A stretch of 35,128 nucleotides of DNA from Mycobacterium sp. (GTDB lineage: Bacteria; Actinomycetota; Actinomycetes; Mycobacteriales; Mycobacteriaceae): contig JAGQTU010000041.1 in assembly GCA_020438865.1 (NCBI GenBank), forward strand, positions 1-35,128, written 5' to 3'. Each line of letters begins with the position of its first letter. The first letter of the stretch is position 1. Below are positions 27,801-35,041 of the stretch, in pieces. A program made the translations under genes and the position numbers. Below the pieces are notes generated by a model, which had not been told where the DNA came from, ran no database searches, and was given only the letters and a program-made list of their open reading frames with translations.

Positions 27801-28421
27801 TACACCGCCTGGGGCGGGTTCGCGTACGGCCGCGGACTGGACGGCAGACCCGCCGCCGACGACATGTCGATGCAGTACCGCCGGATCGTGGTGGCCGCCA
27901 AGAACACCGACTGCCGCGAACACGACATCGCCGACTCCGACGACTACTTCCAGTACCACGGCGGCATGGTCGCCACGGTTCGGGCGCTGACCGGTCAGGC
28001 GCCGGTGGCCTACATCGGCGACAACACCCGCCCGGAAGCGGTGCGCACCAGGACACTGTCGGAGGAGACCGCCCGGGTGTTCCGGTCACGAGTGGTGAAC
28101 CCGCGTTGGATGGCGGCGATGCGCAGGCACGGCTACAAGGGCGCCTTCGAAATGGCGGCCACGGTGGACTACCTGTTCGGTTACGACGCCACCGCAGGGG
28201 TGCTGGCCGACTGGATGTACGAACAACTCACCGAGCAGTATGTGCTCGACCCGGAGAACCGCAAGTTCCTCGACGAGTCCAACCCGTGGGCGCTGCACGG
28301 AATGGCCGAACGGCTGCTCGAGGCCGTCGGGCGCGGCATGTGGGCGGAGCCCGACCCCGCCACGCTGGCCGGGCTGCGCCGGGTGCTACTGGAGACCGAG
28401 GGTGATCTTGAAGCACGATAG
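24846..28421 (+). CDS. cobN: CobN, aerobic cobaltochelatase large subunit
   Basis: 1191 residues from GTG 24846, matching M. tuberculosis CobN (about 1194 aa) from [11 protein letters not shown] to LETEGDLEA. The N-terminal part holds [20 protein letters not shown] and the core [14 protein letters not shown] (from H514) typical of CobN/ChlH. Later blocks include [40 protein letters not shown] and [17 protein letters not shown]. CobN inserts Co(II) into hydrogenobyrinate a,c-diamide; in proteobacteria it needs the AAA+ protein CobS and the vWA protein CobT. Neither is in this window, but a MoxR ATPase and a DUF58 protein precede it in the same operon. Confidence 0.96.
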   Translation: [1191 protein letters not shown]

Positions 28422-28426
28422 TTCGC

Positions 28427-28432
28427 TAGGTT
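28427..28432 (+). promoter_or_regulatory. Putative -10 (TAGGTT) for a leaderless F420-enzyme mRNA
   Basis: TANNNT match just after the cobN stop, 7 nt before ATG 28440, with no Shine-Dalgarno. Confidence 0.45.
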
Positions 28433-28439
28433 TGGGTGC

Positions 28440-28820
28440 ATGGCTCCCACTTTCGGCGACGTGATCAAGTCGCAGTACGTCTCGCTCACCACGTTCACCA
28501 AGGACGGCAGGCCCAAGCCGACGGCGATCTGGATCGCCGCCGACGGCGACCGCGCCCTGGTGATCACCGGCAGGGACTCGTGGAAGGTCAAGCGCATCCG
28601 CAACACTCCGCACGTCACCATCGCCGAGTGCGACCGCAGCGGCAAGGTCAAGGGCGAGCCGGTGGAGGCGGTGGCCACCGTCCTCGACGACGCCCACATC
28701 GGGACGGTCTACGCCGCGATCGGCAATCGCTATGGGCTGCTGGGAAAGGTGTTCAACTTCTTCTCGAAGCTGCGCGGCGGGGCCAAACGCAATGTCGGCC
28801 TGGAACTGCGGGCCGCCTGA
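28440..28820 (+). CDS. PPOX-class F420-dependent enzyme, Rv2061 family (copy 1)
   Basis: 126 residues from ATG 28440. Split-barrel fold of the flavin/deazaflavin oxidoreductase family: YVSLTTFTKDGRPKPTAIWI, ALVITGRDSWKVKRIRNTPHVTIAECD, and a C-terminal GLEL. It matches the M. tuberculosis gene downstream of cobN (Rv2061c). The substrate is unknown; members bind F420 or FMN. It is the first of two tandem paralogues. Confidence 0.88.
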   Translation: MAPTFGDVIKSQYVSLTTFTKDGRPKPTAIWIAADGDRALVITGRDSWKVKRIRNTPHVTIAECDRSGKVKGEPVEAVATVLDDAHIGTVYAAIGNRYGLLGKVFNFFSKLRGGAKRNVGLELRAA

Positions 28821-28821
28821 C

Positions 28822-29205
28822 GTGGCCGCGACATTCGCCGAGGTGGCCCAGGCCAAGTACCTGCTGCTGACCACGTTCACCAAGGACGGCAGGCCCAAGC
28901 CCACCGCCATCTGGGGGGTGCCGGACGGGGACAAGCTGCTGGTCATCACCGACGACGGGTCCTGGAAGGTCAAGCGCATCCGCAACACCCCGCGAGTCAC
29001 CATCGCACCCTGCGGTGTGCTCGGAAAGCCCAAGGGCGAGGCGGTGGAGGCGGTGGCCCGGGTGCTGCCCAAGTCGGAGACCCACGCCGTCTACAACAAG
29101 GTGCTGCGGCGGTACTGGAACCACGCCTGGTGGTTCTACCCCCACTCGTTGATCCGCGGGGGTATCGACAAGGTGCACGTCGGTTTAGAAATCACCGCAC
29201 CATAG
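28822..29205 (+). CDS. PPOX-class F420-dependent enzyme, Rv2061 family (copy 2)
   Basis: 127 residues from GTG 28822, 1 nt after the stop of copy 1. It has the same motifs (YLLLTTFTKDGRPKPTAIWGV, LLVITDDGSWKVKRIRNTPRVTIAP, GLEITAP) but a different C-terminal half (ETHAVYNKVLRRYWNHAWWFYPHSLIRGG). Long runs of identical DNA in the two genes around the TTFTKDGRPKPTAIW and SWKVKRIRNTP motifs show a tandem duplication. It is probably translated with copy 1 from one mRNA. The substrate is unknown. Confidence 0.88.
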   Translation: MAATFAEVAQAKYLLLTTFTKDGRPKPTAIWGVPDGDKLLVITDDGSWKVKRIRNTPRVTIAPCGVLGKPKGEAVEAVARVLPKSETHAVYNKVLRRYWNHAWWFYPHSLIRGGIDKVHVGLEITAP

Positions 29206-29274
29206 AACTCACAGGCTTCCCTCAGGGCCGCCCGGAACCCCGGCGTGCACCGGCTCGTTGAAGAGGACATGGTG

Positions 29275-29772
29275 ATGCGGACGTTCCTCGTCTACGCGCT
29301 GGTCGAGCTCGCGGTCCTGGCCGCGCTGGCCTGGTCCATCGGGCTTGGCTGGACCCTGCTGGTGCTGCTCGCGACCTCCGCCGTGGGCGTCGTGCTGGCC
29401 GGCTCCCAGGTCAAGCGCCAGCTGTCGCGGCTGCGCCGCACCCGTGGCAACCCGCAGGGCCCACCCGGAAACCCGGCTGCCGACGGCGCGCTCGTCGCGC
29501 TCGGCACCGTGCTGGTCTTCGTCCCCGGGCTGGTCACCACCGCCCTGGGAACGCTGATGCTCACACCGCCGACCCGCAGCGCGGTGCGCCCGCTGGCCGG
29601 GATGCTGCTGACCCGGGGCATCGCCCGACGGGTCAGCGTGGTCAACCTCACCAACCTGACCGAGCCCGGCCGCTACCCCGGCCGCGGCGACTACATCGAC
29701 GGCGAAGTCATCGACGAGCAGGTCTTCGCACCCGTGCACCAGGCCGGCATCGTCCGGCGCGTCGACGCCTGA
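29275..29772 (+). CDS. fxsA: FxsA family membrane protein
   Basis: 165 residues. ATG 29275 is preferred because AGAGGA lies about 7 nt upstream; an ATG at 29269 and a GTG at 29245 are also in frame. It begins MRTFLVYALVELAVLAALAWSIGLGWTLLVLLATSAVGVVLAGSQ, the FxsA pattern of two hydrophobic helices. A third helix, ALVALGTVLVFVPGLVTTALGTLMLTPPTR, follows and then a cytoplasmic tail with a YIDGEV motif. In E. coli FxsA relieves exclusion of phage T7 when overproduced; its normal role is unknown. M. tuberculosis has fxsA (Rv2053c) at the same position before lnt-ppm1. Confidence 0.9.
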   Translation: MRTFLVYALVELAVLAALAWSIGLGWTLLVLLATSAVGVVLAGSQVKRQLSRLRRTRGNPQGPPGNPAADGALVALGTVLVFVPGLVTTALGTLMLTPPTRSAVRPLAGMLLTRGIARRVSVVNLTNLTEPGRYPGRGDYIDGEVIDEQVFAPVHQAGIVRRVDA

Positions 29773-29815
29773 CCCGCGCACCTGCGCACATCGCGGCCCG
29801 GCAGACTGAACCGTC

Positions 29816-31408
29816 GTGACGACTCTGCTGTTGAACGGGCGTGTGCACAGCCCGTCCCATCCCGACGCCACCGCCATGGCGGTGCGCGACGGTCTGGTGG
29901 CCTGGCTCGGCAGTGACGACGTCGGGCGGGCCCAGTTTCCCGGTGCCCGGACCGTCGACCTCGAGGGTTGTTTCGTCGCCCCGGCGTTCGTCGACAGCCA
30001 CATCCACCTGACCGCCACCGGGCTGCTGCGCACCGGGCTGGACCTGAGTTCGGCCACCTCGCGGCGGCACTGCGTGGCACTGCTCGCCGATTATGTGGCC
30101 CGGCACCCCGGGCAGCCGGTCTGGGGACACGGCTGGGACGACACCACTTGGGCGGGTGAGCCGGCGCCCAGCACCGCCGAGATCGACGCGGTCGTCGGCA
30201 CCGCACCGGCCTACCTGGCCCGGGTCGACGTGCACTCGGCCGTGGCCTCGAGTGCGCTACGGGACCTGGTCGCCGGGCTGGCCGCGGTCGCCGGATTCCA
30301 CCCGCAACGCCCGCTGTCCGCCGACGCGCACCACCTGGTCCGCGCCGAGGCCCGCCGGTTGCTGAGCTGGCGGCAGCGCGACGACGCCCGCCGCGCTGCC
30401 CTCGACGCCGCCGCAGCAGCCGGGATCGTCGCCGTCCACGAGTGCGCAGGCCCGCAGATCGGCGGGGCCGAGGACTGGCAGGAGCTGCGCGGCACCGAAC
30501 ACGGCGTCGAGGTGGTCGGGTACTGGGGTGAGGCGGTGTCCACGGCCGCCCAGGCCCGCGCGCTGATCGACGCCACCGGGGCCGCCGGGCTGGCCGGGGA
30601 CCTGTTCGTCGACGGCGCGCTGGGATCGCACACCGCCTGGTTGTGCCGACCCTACGCCGACACCACGGATTCGACCGGCAACTGCTACCTGGACCCCGCG
30701 GTGATCGCCGAACACCTGTCGGCCTGCACCGAGGCGGGCGTCACCGCGGGATTCCACGTCATCGGCGATGCCGCGGCCGCGGCGGTGGTCGACGCGTTGG
30801 CGGCCGTCGTGGAGCGGTTCGGCGCCCCATCGGTGGCCCGGTGCGGGCACCGGCTCGAGCACCTGGAGATGGTGTCGGCGGAGCAGGCGGCCAAGTTGGG
30901 GGCGTGGGGGATCGTGGCCAGCATGCAGCCGAACTTCGACGCGTTGTGGGGCGGTGCCGACGGCATGTACGCGCGGCGCCTCGGTGTCGACCGAGCCGCC
31001 CGGCTCAACCCGTTTGCGCTGTTAGCATCGGCAGGCGTGCCCCTGGCCTTCGGCTCCGACGCTCCGGTGACCGCCCTGGATCCCTGGGCCACCGTGCGCG
31101 CCGCGGGGCACCATCGCACCCCCGGCAGCGCCATCTCCATGCGCGCTGCCTTCGCCGCCGCGACCCGCGGCGGGTGGCGGGCCGGCGGTGTCCGCGACGG
31201 CGCCACCGGCACCCTGGTTGCGGGGGCGCCGGCGTCCTACGCGGTGTGGGAGACCGACGACCTAGACGTCGCGGCACCCGCGGACGGTGTGGCGCGCTGG
31301 TCCACCGATCCGCGCTCGCGGGTGCCCGCCCTGCCGCGGCTGGACCCGTCCGATCCGCTGCCGCGCTGCAGGCAGACCGTGCACCGGGGTGTGGTGCTGT
31401 ATGGCTGA
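29816..31408 (+). CDS. Amidohydrolase 3-family (YtcJ-like) metal-dependent hydrolase
   Basis: 530 residues from GTG 29816. Typical YtcJ layout: an N-terminal composite sandwich (TLLLNGRV...[13 protein letters not shown]), then AFVDSHIHL with the metal-binding H62 and H64, HECAG and [18 protein letters not shown] in the barrel, [11 protein letters not shown], and [13 protein letters not shown] with the metal-binding D415. It probably hydrolyses a C-N bond of an unknown cytoplasmic substrate. Its last 8 nt overlap the start of lnt, so it is likely transcribed together with lnt and ppm1. It takes the place of Rv2052c next to lnt-ppm1 in M. tuberculosis; I am not sure the two are homologous. Confidence 0.88.
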   Translation: MTTLLLNGRVHSPSHPDATAMAVRDGLVAWLGSDDVGRAQFPGARTVDLEGCFVAPAFVDSHIHLTATGLLRTGLDLSSATSRRHCVALLADYVARHPGQPVWGHGWDDTTWAGEPAPSTAEIDAVVGTAPAYLARVDVHSAVASSALRDLVAGLAAVAGFHPQRPLSADAHHLVRAEARRLLSWRQRDDARRAALDAAAAAGIVAVHECAGPQIGGAEDWQELRGTEHGVEVVGYWGEAVSTAAQARALIDATGAAGLAGDLFVDGALGSHTAWLCRPYADTTDSTGNCYLDPAVIAEHLSACTEAGVTAGFHVIGDAAAAAVVDALAAVVERFGAPSVARCGHRLEHLEMVSAEQAAKLGAWGIVASMQPNFDALWGGADGMYARRLGVDRAARLNPFALLASAGVPLAFGSDAPVTALDPWATVRAAGHHRTPGSAISMRAAFAAATRGGWRAGGVRDGATGTLVAGAPASYAVWETDDLDVAAPADGVARWSTDPRSRVPALPRLDPSDPLPRCRQTVHRGVVLYG

Positions 31409-33161
31409 GACCACTGAGGCCACCGGAGCGGTCGACCCGGATACGCCCGCGTCGCCTTCCCGCGTCGCCCGGCTGCTCCGCGGGTTCGGCGCGGCCCTGC
31501 CGCCGCGGTTGGTGCGGTTGGGCGTCGCGGTGTTCGCCGGACTGTTGCTGTGCATCAGCTTCCCCCCGATCGGCTGGTGGTGGTCGGCGGTGCCGGCGCT
31601 CGGCCTGCTCAGTTGGGTCCTGCTGGAGCCGCGGACCACGCCGGCCGGTGGCTTCGGCTACGGCCTGCTGTTCGGGCTGGCCTTCTACATTCCGCTACTG
31701 CCGTGGATCAGCGGCCTGGTCGGCCCGGTGCCGTGGCTGGCGCTGTCGGCCATGGAGGCGCTGTTTCCGGCGCTGTTCGGACTGTTCGCGGTCGCGGTCC
31801 GGCGGTTGCCGGGCTGGCCGCTGTGGTTCGCGCTGGTGTGGTCGCTGCAGGAGTGGCTGAAGTCGAGCGTTCCGTTCGGTGGATTCCCTTGGGGCGTCGT
31901 CGGTTTCGGTCAGGCGAACGGGCCGTTCCTGTCGCTGGCCCAGCTCGGCGGGGTGCCGTTGCTGTCGTTCGCAATCGCGCTGCTCGGCACGTCGCTGTGC
32001 GCGCTGGCCCTGGAGATCGTTAGGTGGTACCGGCACAGCGGTGCCGACAAGGCCGCCGGCCACCCGGGACTGCCCGCAGTGGTGTTGCCGGGCATCTGCA
32101 TCTTCGCCGTCCTGCTCAGCACCGCGATGGTCGCGCCGCGGGTGCGGCAGGCCGGTATCGGAGCAGGCAACGAGCCGACCATCACGGTGGCGGCGGTTCA
32201 GGGCAACGTGCCCCGGCTGGGCCTGGAGTTCAACAGCCAGCGCCGCGCGGTGCTGGACAACCACGTCCAGGAAACCGTCCAACTCGCCGACGACGTCCGC
32301 GCCGGCCGGGCGCAGCAGCCGCAGTTCGTCATCTGGCCGGAGAACTCCTCGGACATCGACCCGATGACCAACGCCGACGCCGCGCAGCAGATCGCCGTCG
32401 CCGCCCGGGCGGTCGGTGCGCCGATCCTGGTCGGTGCCGTCATCGCCCGGCCGGACTGGACGCCGGACAACCCGACCGCCTCGAACAGCGTTGTGGTGTG
32501 GGACCCGGTCAGCGGGCCCGGTGAACGCCATGACAAGCAGATCGTCCAGCCGTTCGGCGAGTACCTGCCGTGGCGGAGCTTCTTCCGCCACCTGTCGTCC
32601 TACGCCGACCGGGCCGGCTACTTCGTTCCCGGCGGCGGAAGCGGCGTCGTGCATGCCGCCGGGGTGCCGATCGGGGTGGCGACCTGCTGGGAGGTCATCT
32701 TCGACCGCGCGTTGCGCGAGTCAGTCCGCAACGGCGCGCAGGTGCTGGCGGTACCCACCAACAACGCCACCTTCGACCAGAACATGAGCGAACAGCAGCT
32801 GGCCTTCGCGAAGGTCCGCGCCGTCGAACACGACCGCTACCTCGTCGTGGCGGGCACCACCGGGATCAGTGCCGTGATCGCACCCGACGGCCACGAGATC
32901 AGCCGGACCCAGTTCTTCACCCCCGCCTACCTCGATGCCCAGGTGCGGCTGAAGACCGCTCAGACACCGGCCACCCGCTGGGGGTCCGCCGTGCAATGGG
33001 CGCTGGTCAGCGCCGCCGTTGCGGTTCTGGTGGCCGCGATGCTGCACAATGGATGGTTCATGCGTCCGCTGCGCCGCAGGCGGCACCGGACCGAGTCCCC
33101 GCCCGAACGCGGCGGCCCCACCTCGGCCCGGGCCGAGGTGCACGACGAAGGAGCATCATGA
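31401..33161 (+). CDS. lnt: Lnt, apolipoprotein N-acyltransferase
   Basis: 586 residues from ATG 31401, overlapping the end of the amidohydrolase gene by 8 nt. An N-terminal membrane region of about seven helices (from [20 protein letters not shown]) leads to a nitrilase-like catalytic domain with the Glu-Lys-Cys triad E314 (WPENSSD), K379 ([14 protein letters not shown]) and C429 (ATCWEVIFD), and a final membrane helix. The Arg-rich C-terminus ([10 protein letters not shown]) runs into the ppm1 start by a 4-nt overlap (ATGA). Lnt adds a fatty acyl chain to the N-terminal Cys of lipoproteins at the outer face of the membrane. In M. tuberculosis this and Ppm1 are one polypeptide; here they are two, as in M. 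smegmatis. Confidence 0.95.
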   Translation: MAETTEATGAVDPDTPASPSRVARLLRGFGAALPPRLVRLGVAVFAGLLLCISFPPIGWWWSAVPALGLLSWVLLEPRTTPAGGFGYGLLFGLAFYIPLLPWISGLVGPVPWLALSAMEALFPALFGLFAVAVRRLPGWPLWFALVWSLQEWLKSSVPFGGFPWGVVGFGQANGPFLSLAQLGGVPLLSFAIALLGTSLCALALEIVRWYRHSGADKAAGHPGLPAVVLPGICIFAVLLSTAMVAPRVRQAGIGAGNEPTITVAAVQGNVPRLGLEFNSQRRAVLDNHVQETVQLADDVRAGRAQQPQFVIWPENSSDIDPMTNADAAQQIAVAARAVGAPILVGAVIARPDWTPDNPTASNSVVVWDPVSGPGERHDKQIVQPFGEYLPWRSFFRHLSSYADRAGYFVPGGGSGVVHAAGVPIGVATCWEVIFDRALRESVRNGAQVLAVPTNNATFDQNMSEQQLAFAKVRAVEHDRYLVVAGTTGISAVIAPDGHEISRTQFFTPAYLDAQVRLKTAQTPATRWGSAVQWALVSAAVAVLVAAMLHNGWFMRPLRRRRHRTESPPERGGPTSARAEVHDEGAS

Positions 33162-33931
33162 CCGACCAGGGCAAGAAGGACGCCCCGCGGCCGAGTGAAC
33201 GCACCCTGGTGATCATCCCCACCTTCAACGAGCTGGAGAACCTGCCGTTGATCATGGGCCGGTTGCACAAGGCGCTGCCCGACGTCCACATCCTGGTCGT
33301 CGACGACGGCAGCCCGGACGGAACCGGCCGGCTCGCCGACGAGCTCGCGCTGGCCGACCCGGACCGGGTGCACGTCATGCACCGCGACGCGAAGGACGGC
33401 CTCGGCGCGGCCTACCTGGCCGGTTTCGCCTGGGGACTGGGCCGCCAGTACAGCGTGCTGGTGGAGATGGACGCCGACGGCAGCCACGCGCCGGAGCAGC
33501 TCTATCGGCTCCTGGACGCCATCGACAAGGGCGCCGACCTGGCGATCGGTTCCCGCTACGTCGAGGGCGGCACGGTCCGCAACTGGCCGTGGCGCCGGCT
33601 GGTGCTGTCCAAGACCGCGAACACCTATTCCCGCGTGCTGCTCGGGGTGGGCATCCACGACATCACGGCCGGTTATCGCGCCTATCGCCGCGAGGTGCTC
33701 GAGAAGATCGACCTGTCCGCGGTCGACTCGAAGGGCTACTGCTTTCAGATCGATCTGACCTGGCGCACCATCAACAACGGGTTCTCCGTGGTCGAGGTGC
33801 CGATCACGTTCAGCGAGCGTGAACTCGGGGTGTCGAAGATGAGCGGCTCGAACATCCGCGAGGCGATGGTGAAGGTCGCCCACTGGGGGATCGCCGGGCG
33901 CCTGGACCGGGCCCGCGGCGCGTCGCTGTAG
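33158..33931 (+). CDS. ppm1: Ppm1, polyprenol-phosphate-mannose synthase
   Basis: 257 residues from ATG 33158, preceded by AAGGAG (33148-33153). GT-A family 2 glycosyltransferase: PTFNE (21-25), [10 protein letters not shown] with D49-D50, and DADGSH with the DXD-like D105-A106-D107, followed by [10 protein letters not shown] and [14 protein letters not shown]. It transfers mannose from GDP-Man to polyprenyl phosphate, giving the mannose donor for lipomannan, lipoarabinomannan and protein mannosylation. Pairing with lnt is conserved in mycobacteria, as an operon or a fusion. It ends at a strong hairpin shared with rbpA. Confidence 0.96.
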   Translation: MTDQGKKDAPRPSERTLVIIPTFNELENLPLIMGRLHKALPDVHILVVDDGSPDGTGRLADELALADPDRVHVMHRDAKDGLGAAYLAGFAWGLGRQYSVLVEMDADGSHAPEQLYRLLDAIDKGADLAIGSRYVEGGTVRNWPWRRLVLSKTANTYSRVLLGVGIHDITAGYRAYRREVLEKIDLSAVDSKGYCFQIDLTWRTINNGFSVVEVPITFSERELGVSKMSGSNIREAMVKVAHWGIAGRLDRARGASL

Positions 33932-33956
33932 CGGCGCGCGTCAGCTACCGCGACGC
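33920..33956. terminator. Bidirectional hairpin terminator between ppm1 and rbpA
   Basis: The outer stem GCGTCGC (33920-33926) / GCGACGC (33950-33956) and the inner stem GTAGC (33928-33932) / GCTAC (33944-33948) are separated by one T/C mismatch, with an 11-nt loop. Twelve paired bases cover both stop codons of the convergent genes. No U-tract follows. Confidence 0.6.
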
Positions 33957-34279
33957 TTCGTCTTGATGATGTCGAGGCGTTCCTTGAGCAGCTCGTCGAG
34001 CTCCTCGACCGACCGCCGCTCCAGCAGCATGTCCCAGTGCGTGCGCGGCGGCTTGACCTTCTTCGGCTCGGGCAGGTCACCCTCGATCAGGGTGCCTTCC
34101 AGGCCGTTGCGGCACAGCCAGGTGCCGGGGATCTCGGCGTCGTCGGCGAATGGGACGTCGAACTCCTCGCCGTTCTCGGTGCGGTACCGGGCGACCTGAC
34201 GAGGCGCCAGGTCATGGTTGCGGTCCGTCTCGTAGCTCACGGCTCCGAGCCGGCTGCCTCTCAAGACACGATCGGCCAT
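33941..34279 (-). CDS. rbpA: RbpA, RNA polymerase-binding transcription activator
   Basis: 112 residues from ATG 34279. This start is set by AGGAG at 34292-34288, 8 nt away; a TTG at 34285 would be too close. The sequence is nearly that of M. tuberculosis RbpA (111 aa): MADRVLRGSRLGAVSYETDRNHDLAPRQ, then the zinc-less core DVPFADDAEIPGTWLCRNGLEGTLIEGD, the basic linker PEPKKVKPPRTHWDM and the C-terminal sigma-interacting helices LLERRSVEELDELLKERLDII. RbpA binds RNA polymerase and the group 1/2 sigma factors SigA and SigB, and stabilises open promoters. Its promoter looks like an ECF-sigma target (34317-34343). Confidence 0.97.
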   Translation of the reverse strand: MADRVLRGSRLGAVSYETDRNHDLAPRQVARYRTENGEEFDVPFADDAEIPGTWLCRNGLEGTLIEGDLPEPKKVKPPRTHWDMLLERRSVEELDELLKERLDIIKTKRRGS

Positions 34280-34316
34280 CGTCAACTCTCCTCAGTACGC
34301 GTATGTCCGGATATCC

Positions 34317-34343
34317 AACGCAAGACCGGCGTCCGCGGTTCCC
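34317..34343 (-). promoter_or_regulatory. ECF-sigma-type promoter of rbpA (GGGAAC-N17-CGTT)
   Basis: Read on the - strand, GGGAAC (34343-34338) and CGTT (34320-34317) are 17 nt apart, the layout of SigH/SigE-type promoters in mycobacteria and SigR in Streptomyces. Transcription from here would start near 34310 and give a leader of about 30 nt with the rbpA ribosome-binding site. Confidence 0.55.
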
Positions 34344-34386
34344 GACTCGACCACCCATGATACCGGGCCGAGGGCGCCGGGCCGTC

Positions 34387-34392
34387 TACAGT
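34387..34392 (+). promoter_or_regulatory. Putative -10 (TACAGT) for a leaderless mRNA of the Cys-rich gene
   Basis: TANNNT match, 7 nt before GTG 34400, no Shine-Dalgarno between. Confidence 0.5.
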
Positions 34393-34399
34393 CTCAGGC

Positions 34400-34729
34400 G
34401 TGACGCGTCGTTCCCGTCCGCAGCCCTGTCGCTGGTGCGGACGCGAGGTGGCCGACGCCGGGATGGGCCGGCGCAGGCAATACTGCAGGCAGTCGTGCCG
34501 GCAGCGGGCCTACGAGCAGCGCGCCCTGGTCAAGGGCACCGCGCTGGCGCCGGATGCGGTGGTGCTGTCCCCGGACGAGGCGGCCGAACTCTCCGATCGG
34601 GTGTATCAGGTGCGCTGCGCCGCCGAAGACGTCGCGACCGCGGTCCGCGAGGGTGCCGACACCGCTGAGCTGCATGAACTGTGTGATGCGCTGATGGCCG
34701 CCGCCAAGGCCGCCGACGGCTGGCGCTGA
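34400..34729 (+). CDS. Small Cys-motif protein, likely zinc-binding
   Basis: 109 residues from GTG 34400. The basic N-terminus has C10-x2-C13 and C29-x3-C33 (PCRWCGREV, RQYCRQSCRQRAYEQRA), a pattern seen in short actinobacterial zinc-binding proteins that may bind nucleic acid. The C-terminal 60 residues are acidic and predicted helical (LSPDEAAELSDRVYQVRCAAEDVATAVREGADTAELHELCDALMAAAKAAD). Function is unknown. It is divergent from rbpA, and M. tuberculosis has a small gene (Rv2049c) near this position, though I cannot say whether it is the same. Confidence 0.82.
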   Translation: MTRRSRPQPCRWCGREVADAGMGRRRQYCRQSCRQRAYEQRALVKGTALAPDAVVLSPDEAAELSDRVYQVRCAAEDVATAVREGADTAELHELCDALMAAAKAADGWR

Positions 34730-34817
34730 CCGGCCGTTTGCTTCAGCCGAATCAAGCCGGTAGCCCACTGTGCCTGCCCACCAACGGCGACAGCCGCTCA
34801 ATCGTGGGCGCATCCCG

Positions 34818-34843
34818 CGGGCCCCGAGGGTTACCGGGGCCCG
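34818..34843. terminator. Strong hairpin, terminator candidate
   Basis: Perfect 9-bp stem CGGGCCCCG (34818-34826) / CGGGGCCCG (34835-34843) with loop AGGGTTAC, 88 nt after the end of the Cys-rich gene and before the SsuD remnant. No U-tract follows. Confidence 0.45.
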
Positions 34844-34868
34844 AGCCGGGGCTATCCGGCCGAAGGGG

Positions 34869-35038
34869 GCCCGCGCGGCCGACTGGCTCGGCTACGAGGG
34901 CGTCCTGACGCCCACCGGAACCTGGTGCGAGGACGTCTGGCTGGCCGCCTCGGCGCTGCTGGCCGAGACTGGACGGCTGAAGTTTCCGCCGGCTGCTCGG
35001 AGTTCTACTTCGATCCGGCGGGCCAAAGGCGTTCCCGC
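34869..35038 (+). pseudogene. Remnant of an SsuD-like (LLM) alkanesulfonate monooxygenase gene
   Basis: In the 312-nt stretch without an intact gene (34730-35041), the frame from 34869 reads ARAADWLGYEGVLTPTGTW, then CEDVWLAASALLAETGRLKF. This matches the early part of SsuD-family flavin-dependent alkanesulfonate monooxygenases, where the segment continues into LVALRPG. Here it jumps to PP and loses similarity; a second frame from about 35000 reads SEFYFDPAG, weakly like the later ELYFGGSS segment. The pattern suggests an internally deleted, frameshifted relic. The first 40 residues of similarity are good; the second part is speculative. Confidence 0.55.
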
Positions 35039-35041
35039 GAA

